Positions 6,010 to 10,389 of a stretch of 10,389 bases of DNA are shown here, piece after piece. The notes under the pieces are model-generated. The model made no database searches, had not been told where the DNA came from, and saw only the letters and a program-made list of their open reading frames with translations. The DNA is from an uncultured Selenomonadaceae bacterium. Lineage in GTDB: Bacteria; Bacillota; Negativicutes; Selenomonadales; Selenomonadaceae. Position 1 is the first letter of the stretch. Every line of letters starts with the position of its first letter. The stretch covers positions 1 through 10,389 of the forward strand of contig CAJORE010000243.1 in the NCBI GenBank assembly GCA_905236595.1, written 5' to 3'. Position numbers and translations under genes: made by a program.

Positions 6010-8133
6010 ATGGAAAAAATCGACACGGCGCTTCATTGTTTGGTGCAAATCGCCGAACACTTCTCCATTCCCGCCGATCTTTCGCAACTTGAACGCGCCT
6101 ACATAACGGACGAAAACCCCGTCGATACCATCGGCCTGTTGGCGGCGGCCAAAGACATCGGGCTAAAGACGCGACTGTTCAAAAATGTGGAGATAAGCCA
6201 CTTCCCGAAAATGCCCAAACCCTGCGTTTGCCATTTGAAGGACGGCCGCTACATCGTCGTAACCGGCGCCGACAACGAACGGGTCGCGCTGTACGATCCG
6301 TTGACCGCCGAAAAATACATCACCACACCGTTAAATCACTTTGCCAAAATATGGGCGGGCGAAGTGGTTCTCTTCACCAAACGCTTTCTAATTGAAAAAC
6401 TGACCGACAAGGTGGAGAAATTCGGCTTCTCGTGGTTCATTCCCGTCGTCGCCAAATACAAGGACTTTTTGCTGAAGGTTTTGTTCATATCCTTCATACT
6501 GCAACTGTTCGGCTTGGCTACGCCGCTTTTTACGCAGGTCATAATCGACCGCGTGCTGGTTCACCACAGCCTGTCCACCATGGACGTCCTAATCGGCGGC
6601 ATGATTTTGGTGGCGCTGTTCCAAACATGGATGGATTCGCTTCGGACCTATCTGTTCATGAACACCACCAACAAAATCGACGTTACCTTGTCATCGCACT
6701 TGTTCCGCAAGGTGTCGGAACTGCCCGTGCGCTACTTTGACAAGTGGCAGGTCGGCGACGTCGTTTCGCGCATGGGCGAATTGGAAACGATTCGCGGCTT
6801 TTTGACCGGCTCCTTTTTGACTGTTGTTTTGGACATCGTATTCGCCGTGGTTTACCTGTCGGTCATGTTCATATACAGCAATATCCTCAGCTATATCGTT
6901 TGGGCAACCATTCCTCTCTACATTATCCTGAACGCCGTTATCGCCCCCATTTACAAGAACCGCATCAACGAGCGCTTTTTGCTTGATGCCGAGACAAAAT
7001 CCTTTACCATCGAAGCGATAACCGGCGTACGCACGGTTAAGACCTTGGGCGTTGAAACGACGTTTGTTTCCCGCTACGAACAGGTTTTGGCGCGTTTCCT
7101 GAAAAGTGCGCTGTCCGTCCTAAACTTGGCCAATGTTGCCGGTTGCATCGGTATGTTTTTGCAGTTGGCGTTCAATCTTGCAATTTTGTGGATCGGCGCT
7201 TACTATGTTATGGAGGGCGACTTGTCCGTCGGTCAGTTGATAGCGTTCCAAATGCTGGCCGGGCAAGTCATAAATCCGATTTTGCGTCTCGTCAATATGT
7301 GGCAGTCCTTCCAACAGATTCGCGTTTCGATGATGCGCTTGGGCGACATTATGGACGAGGACAGCGAGCCGGCGTTTAACCCCAATCGCACGACGCTCCC
7401 GAATCTTAAAGGCGAAATAATATTTGATAACGTGAACTTCCGCTACAAAGCGGACGGCAAAAACATCCTGTCGGACGTGAAAATAACCATCCCGCCCGGA
7501 TCCCGCGTCGGCGTAGTCGGGCGTTCCGGCAGCGGCAAATCGACCTTGGTAAAACTCATCCAACGGCTGTATGTGCCGGATTCCGGACGAGTCCTAATCG
7601 ACGGCGTTGACATCGCCCAAGTCGAAACGGCATGGCTCCGCCGCCAAATCGGCGTCGTCCTGCAGGAGAATTTCCTCTTTGCCGGCTCCATAAAGGATAA
7701 CATCGCCATAACCAAACCCAACGTATCGGACGAAAGCATCTTCCATGCGGCGGAGCTGTCGGGAGCGGCGGAATTCATCGAAGAACTGCCGCAAAAATAC
7801 GATACGTTTGTCGGCGAACGCGGCTCTTTGCTCTCAGGCGGCCAAAAACAACGCGTTTCAATCGCCCGTTCGCTCCTGCTTGATCCGCGCATTTTGATTT
7901 TGGACGAAGCGACCAGCGCCCTCGATACCGAAAGCGAAACGCTGATCCTAAAGAACCTCGACAAAATCGCCGCCGGACGCACTACCCTCATGGTGGCGCA
8001 CCGCCTCTCCACCGTAAAAAATTGTGACTTCATCATCGCCATGGACAAAGGACGCATTGTCGAAACGGGCAGTCACAAGGAACTTATGAGTCGGCGCGGC
8101 TATTATTACAATCTCTATGCGTCGCAAGATTAA
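6010..8133 (+). CDS. HlyB/RtxE-like type I secretion ABC exporter (second subunit)
   Basis: A 707-residue HlyB-type ABC exporter, clearly paralogous to the 2530-4665 product but diverged throughout. C39-like domain about 1-130, transmembrane domain about 150-440 (FILQLFGLATPLFTQVIIDRV), then the ATPase: Walker A GRSGSGKST 504-512 (Lys510), Q-loop VLQEN, signature LSGGQ 608-612, Walker B with Asp632 and catalytic Glu633, D-loop SALD, H-loop His664. Both nucleotide sites of a heterodimer would thus be complete. In the C39-like domain the N-terminal IDTALHCL has Thr6 where the catalytic Cys is expected (Cys10 is not in register), and Tyr81 replaces the catalytic His, so no peptidase activity is expected. 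It starts one base after the adaptor stop, with GAGGGAG 7 nt upstream. Order ABC-adaptor-ABC equals rtxB-rtxD-rtxE of Vibrio, where both ABC proteins are needed. Confidence 0.95.
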   Translation: MEKIDTALHCLVQIAEHFSIPADLSQLERAYITDENPVDTIGLLAAAKDIGLKTRLFKNVEISHFPKMPKPCVCHLKDGRYIVVTGADNERVALYDPLTAEKYITTPLNHFAKIWAGEVVLFTKRFLIEKLTDKVEKFGFSWFIPVVAKYKDFLLKVLFISFILQLFGLATPLFTQVIIDRVLVHHSLSTMDVLIGGMILVALFQTWMDSLRTYLFMNTTNKIDVTLSSHLFRKVSELPVRYFDKWQVGDVVSRMGELETIRGFLTGSFLTVVLDIVFAVVYLSVMFIYSNILSYIVWATIPLYIILNAVIAPIYKNRINERFLLDAETKSFTIEAITGVRTVKTLGVETTFVSRYEQVLARFLKSALSVLNLANVAGCIGMFLQLAFNLAILWIGAYYVMEGDLSVGQLIAFQMLAGQVINPILRLVNMWQSFQQIRVSMMRLGDIMDEDSEPAFNPNRTTLPNLKGEIIFDNVNFRYKADGKNILSDVKITIPPGSRVGVVGRSGSGKSTLVKLIQRLYVPDSGRVLIDGVDIAQVETAWLRRQIGVVLQENFLFAGSIKDNIAITKPNVSDESIFHAAELSGAAEFIEELPQKYDTFVGERGSLLSGGQKQRVSIARSLLLDPRILILDEATSALDTESETLILKNLDKIAAGRTTLMVAHRLSTVKNCDFIIAMDKGRIVETGSHKELMSRRGYYYNLYASQD

Positions 8134-8141
8134 AAACTGTT

Positions 8142-8181
8142 ATGGGCAACGACCGGCGAAAAATTTCCCGTCGTTGCCCAT
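8142..8181 (+). terminator. 12-bp perfect inverted repeat after the secretion operon (weak terminator or mRNA-end hairpin)
   Basis: ATGGGCAACGAC (8142-8153) and its exact complement (8170-8181) flank a 16-nt loop, 8 nt after the TAA of the second ABC gene. It is followed by TGTCATAAAA, not a U-tract, so efficient intrinsic termination is doubtful. It may protect the 3' end of the secretion mRNA or allow partial read-through into the glycosyltransferase gene. Confidence 0.5.
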
Positions 8182-8205
8182 TGTCATAAAACGGCAGGTG
8201 CAAAC

Positions 8206-9495
8206 GTGGAACAATTAAAAAAATTTTTTGACGGCGAATTGGCCGCAGTAAAGGCCAACGGCAAAATAGAATTGAATGAATTTTTCGGACGCGGCGAGAC
8301 TGTTTTCAGAAATTCCGGTTTCCGCGAAAATTATCCGGACGGCGTGACATCGGTGCTGATAATGCGCACGGACGTTTTGGGCGATCACATCATCACCACC
8401 GGGTTTATCCGCGAAGTGCGCCGCAATTTCCCCAAAGCGCACATTACCCTCGTAGTCAGCCCCATAGTCAAACAAATCGCCGAATTGTGTCCCTACGTCA
8501 ACGAAGTTTTGACTTACGACGCCAATTATTTAAGAGGATCCTTTGCCGATATGTTTGAAAGCGCCCTCAATTTTTGCGCCACTTTGCTGTGGGAACGTCA
8601 TTTTGACGTGGCTTTTTGCCCGCAATGGGGCAGCGAAAATTTATCGACGCTGTTCACCGCCTATCTTTCGGGCGCCAAAGCGCGTTACGGCTTCGGCCAA
8701 TTCCCCGGCGACGCATGGATTGGCAAGTCCACAAACCCGTTGGCCGTGCTCGACAATTATTTGCTGACGCGAAAAATAATAACGCCTCGCTCTGTTCTGA
8801 GCGAGGCGGACAAAAATTTTTTCCTGCTGAAAGCCCTGGGCTATACCGTTGCCGATAAATCCATGGAACTTTGGTTCAACACCAAGGACGAATTCGCCGC
8901 CCGGCAAATGCTGTCGGCGGGCAAAGCCCACGGGCGCAAAATTATTTTGGGCTTGGGCGCCGGTTCGCCGAATCGCAAATACCCCGTCGAACAATGGCTG
9001 ATTGCCCTGAACGAAATCGCCAAAGACGACGTGACCTTCATTATCGTCGGCGGTAACAACGAAATGCTCGACGCAACAACGGTAACGAACCGACTGCCGC
9101 CCGCCAAGGCCATCAATTTGGCCGGCCGGACCACCCTGCGCCAAACGGCCGCCCTCGTCAGCGTCAGCGATATGTACATCGGCAACGTCACCGGCGTCAT
9201 GCACATGGCCGCCGCCGCCCGAAAACCGATTCTGACGATTTACCACGAAGCCAAGGACAAGCTTACCGACGCCCCCGGGCTTTTTTCCGAATATACGCGC
9301 TTTGCGGCATGGCAGGCGCCGACCATCGCCTTAAGACCCGAAAAGGCTCTCGACGAATGTGCCGAAAACCATTTGTCCTACGGCGGTTGCATACGAAGCT
9401 ACGCCCATTGCATAGCCGCCGTTCCGCCGCAAGAAATAATTGACGGCTACAAAATGCTGACGGAAAACTTCGTCTTTCATACGGGCAACGCCTAG
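8206..9495 (+). CDS. glycosyltransferase family 9 protein (heptosyltransferase-like)
   Basis: A 429-residue cytoplasmic GT-B enzyme of the ADP-heptose:LPS heptosyltransferase superfamily. N-terminal Rossmann half: VLIMRTDVLGDHIITTGFIRE, whose Asp60 in the LGD motif corresponds to the catalytic Asp of WaaC/WaaF, then FPKAHITLVVSP. C-terminal half: GLGAGSPNRKYP (249-260), FIIVGGNNE, NLAGRTTLRQTAAL, then IGNVTGVMHMAAA (about 325-337). Three cysteines near the end (385, 395, 402, the last followed by IAAV) recall the Cys pattern at the end of WaaF-like proteins. It is longer than WaaC/WaaF (roughly 320-350) because of about 45 extra N-terminal residues and a middle insertion. The common NDTG motif reads NVTG, so the usual sugar-nucleotide-contacting Asp is absent. 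Start: GTG at 8206 with AGGTG 5 nt upstream. The gene is 72 nt after the secretion operon on the same strand. Donor and acceptor are unknown: LPS core, another glycan or an exported protein are all possible. Confidence 0.85.
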   Translation: MEQLKKFFDGELAAVKANGKIELNEFFGRGETVFRNSGFRENYPDGVTSVLIMRTDVLGDHIITTGFIREVRRNFPKAHITLVVSPIVKQIAELCPYVNEVLTYDANYLRGSFADMFESALNFCATLLWERHFDVAFCPQWGSENLSTLFTAYLSGAKARYGFGQFPGDAWIGKSTNPLAVLDNYLLTRKIITPRSVLSEADKNFFLLKALGYTVADKSMELWFNTKDEFAARQMLSAGKAHGRKIILGLGAGSPNRKYPVEQWLIALNEIAKDDVTFIIVGGNNEMLDATTVTNRLPPAKAINLAGRTTLRQTAALVSVSDMYIGNVTGVMHMAAAARKPILTIYHEAKDKLTDAPGLFSEYTRFAAWQAPTIALRPEKALDECAENHLSYGGCIRSYAHCIAAVPPQEIIDGYKMLTENFVFHTGNA

Positions 9496-9513
9496 CTTGG
9501 CGAAATTTCCCGT
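9481..9513 (+). other. inverted repeat overlapping the glycosyltransferase stop codon
   Basis: ACGGG (9481-9485) and CCCGT (9509-9513) enclose CGCC (9489-9492), TAGCTT and GGCG (9499-9502), forming a two-part hairpin that includes the TAG stop (9493-9495). Two blocks, GGGCAACG and GGCGAAA-TTTCCCGT, also occur in the 8142-8181 inverted repeat. There is no U-tract. The function may be mRNA-end protection or the blocks may be a small repeat. Confidence 0.35.
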
Positions 9514-9522
9514 GCCTCATTG

Positions 9523-9550
9523 CCGTCTGCCGTTTCCGTAAGGCCGACGG
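9523..9550 (+). terminator. possible weak terminator hairpin
   Basis: CCGTCTGCC (9523-9531) can pair with GGCCGACGG (9542-9550) with one mismatch around a 10-nt loop. The only T-run downstream (TATTTTT at 9561-9567) starts 11 nt later, so termination would be inefficient. It lies between the GT9 and GT4 genes. Confidence 0.3.
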
Positions 9551-9587
9551 TTCACAAAACTATTTTTCAGCCATTTCTTAAAACGTA

Positions 9588-9602
9588 TTGGCATATTGCC
9601 AA
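9588..9602. promoter_or_regulatory. 15-bp palindrome upstream of the GT4 gene
   Basis: TTGGCA, TAT, TGCCAA form a perfect 6-bp inverted repeat with a 3-nt centre, 30 nt before the ATG at 9633. Like the 2463-2477 palindrome it has 6-bp arms, a 3-nt centre and a TTGGCA element, but the two are not copies. A protein-binding site is possible. A TTGGCA -35 would need a poor -10 (TACAAA, 19-nt spacing), so I do not call a promoter. Confidence 0.35.
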
Positions 9603-9632
9603 CAAAAAACGGTACAAAAGGACGGTTCCACC

Positions 9633-10389
9633 ATGAATCTTTTGATTTTGCATCCCAATTTTCCGGCGCAATACATTCACATTGCCGCCCATTTTGCCGC
9701 CGATCCGCGTCACAAAGTCGTGTTTTTGACCAAGGAAACCAACGGCAACGCCATGCGCAATGTCAACGTTGCCATATATAAAGCGGCACGCGAGGTAACG
9801 CCCGGCATCCACCCCTACGTCAAAATGATGGAAGAGGCGGTTTTGGACGGACAGGCCGTTGTCCGCGCTCTCGTATCCTTGCAACAACAAATAAAATTTA
9901 AGCCCGATGTCATAATCGGCCATACCGGTTGGGGCAGCACTCTCTACGTCAAAGACATATACCCCGATGTCCCCCTCATCGGCTATTTTGAATGGTACTA
10001 TCACGCCTTCGGTTCGGATGTCGGCTATTGGCCGGACGACGTTGTAACGGACGATGCGCGTCTGCGTATCCGCACCTTGAATGCTCATCATCTGCTTAAT
10101 TTGCAAATATGCGATGTCTGCTATTGCCCGACCAAGTGGCAACAACAACAATTCCCCGCCATCTACCGCGATTCGTTGCGCGTCATTCATGAAGGCATTG
10201 ATTTGGATTTTTGCCACCCGGATCCAACGGCAAAAATAAATTTCCCCGATATGAAACTAAACCTGACCGACGCCGAGGAAATTATCACCTACGTTTCACG
10301 CGGCTTTGAACCTTATCGCGGTTTCCCGCAATTCATGGACGCCGTGCGCATCCTTTTGAAGGAACGCCCGAAACTCCACGTCGTCATAA
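9633..10389 (+). CDS. glycosyltransferase family 4 protein, 3' end beyond the window
   Basis: The frame is open from ATG 9633 to the window edge, giving 252 residues of a GT-B glycosyltransferase; the C-terminal part is missing only because the window ends. The N-terminus MNLLILHPNFPAQY and the blocks HTGWGS (97-102), YFEWYYH (118-124), IHEGID (185-190) and YVSRGFEPYRGF (220-231) match the group 1 family whose N-terminal half is known as Glyco_trans_4_3 (PF12000), found in polysaccharide and protein-glycan clusters. The last block begins the nucleotide-sugar-binding C-terminal half. AGGA lies 10 nt before the ATG, an acceptable ribosome binding site. It probably uses a nucleotide-activated sugar in the cytoplasm; donor and acceptor cannot be told. 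Same strand as GT9 and the secretion genes, after a 137-nt gap. Confidence 0.88.
   Translation, partial: MNLLILHPNFPAQYIHIAAHFAADPRHKVVFLTKETNGNAMRNVNVAIYKAAREVTPGIHPYVKMMEEAVLDGQAVVRALVSLQQQIKFKPDVIIGHTGWGSTLYVKDIYPDVPLIGYFEWYYHAFGSDVGYWPDDVVTDDARLRIRTLNAHHLLNLQICDVCYCPTKWQQQQFPAIYRDSLRVIHEGIDLDFCHPDPTAKINFPDMKLNLTDAEEIITYVSRGFEPYRGFPQFMDAVRILLKERPKLHVVI

Noticed and set aside
2530..8133. Bacteriocin or double-glycine peptide exporter with active C39 peptidases
   Set aside because: Both C39-like domains lack the Cys in register and the catalytic His, and no small double-glycine leader peptide gene is visible nearby.
8134..8205. Separate promoter for the GT9 gene
   Set aside because: No pair of hexamers with acceptable spacing is seen. 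Read-through from the secretion operon is at least as likely.
8641..9246. Minus-strand open frame of 201 codons within the GT9 gene
   Set aside because: It is a shadow of the conserved GT9 reading frame and has no supporting start signal or domain.
9567..10217. Minus-strand open frame of 216 codons
   Set aside because: It is antisense to the GT4 gene, which has a clear start, ribosome binding site and family motifs on the plus strand.

Overview
The window looks like chromosomal DNA from an LPS-bearing (diderm) anaerobe. Strong GGAGG-type ribosome binding sites, a TTG start, a Firmicutes-style second EF-G paralogue and a GT9 heptosyltransferase-type enzyme together point towards Negativicutes (Selenomonas / Acidaminococcus / Phascolarctobacterium-like). 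A gut alphaproteobacterium is a weaker alternative. This is inference from gene content only; no rRNA or marker gene is present.

Layout. Positions 1-258 hold no convincing gene: two small inverted repeats at the left edge, then a long U-flanked hairpin (123-177) that terminates the leftward gene. Positions 259-2319 (minus strand) encode an EF-G-like translational GTPase whose best start is a TTG behind a strong Shine-Dalgarno. A divergent regulatory region follows (about 2320-2529) with a good rightward sigma70/sigmaA-type promoter (2410-2438) and a 15-bp palindrome in the leader (2463-2477). Rightwards from 2530 comes a tightly coupled three-gene type I secretion cassette: an HlyB-like ABC exporter (2530-4665), an HlyD-like periplasmic adaptor (4665-6008, stop/start overlap TAATG) and a second, different HlyB-like ABC exporter (6010-8133, 1-nt gap). 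The order ABC-adaptor-ABC is that of the rtxB-rtxD-rtxE secretion genes of Vibrio. After a 72-nt gap with a 12-bp perfect inverted repeat there is a GT9 glycosyltransferase (8206-9495). After a further 137-nt gap with several hairpins or palindromes there is a GT4 glycosyltransferase (9633 to the window edge, incomplete).

How the genes may work together. The two ABC subunits probably form a heterodimeric inner-membrane exporter with the adaptor, using a TolC-like outer-membrane channel encoded elsewhere. Both N-terminal C39-like domains have lost the peptidase residues, so the substrate is expected to be a protein with an uncleaved C-terminal signal (RTX toxin, giant adhesin or similar), not a double-glycine peptide. 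The two co-oriented glycosyltransferases could modify that exported protein or act on LPS or capsule; the sequence cannot decide. No substrate gene and no TolC gene lie in the window. The EF-G-like gene is divergently transcribed and probably unrelated in function. I saw no tRNA, rRNA, CRISPR array, insertion sequence or phage gene. No wholly new system is evident; the most interesting element is the paired-ABC secretion cassette next to glycosyltransferases, with recurring inverted repeats between the genes.
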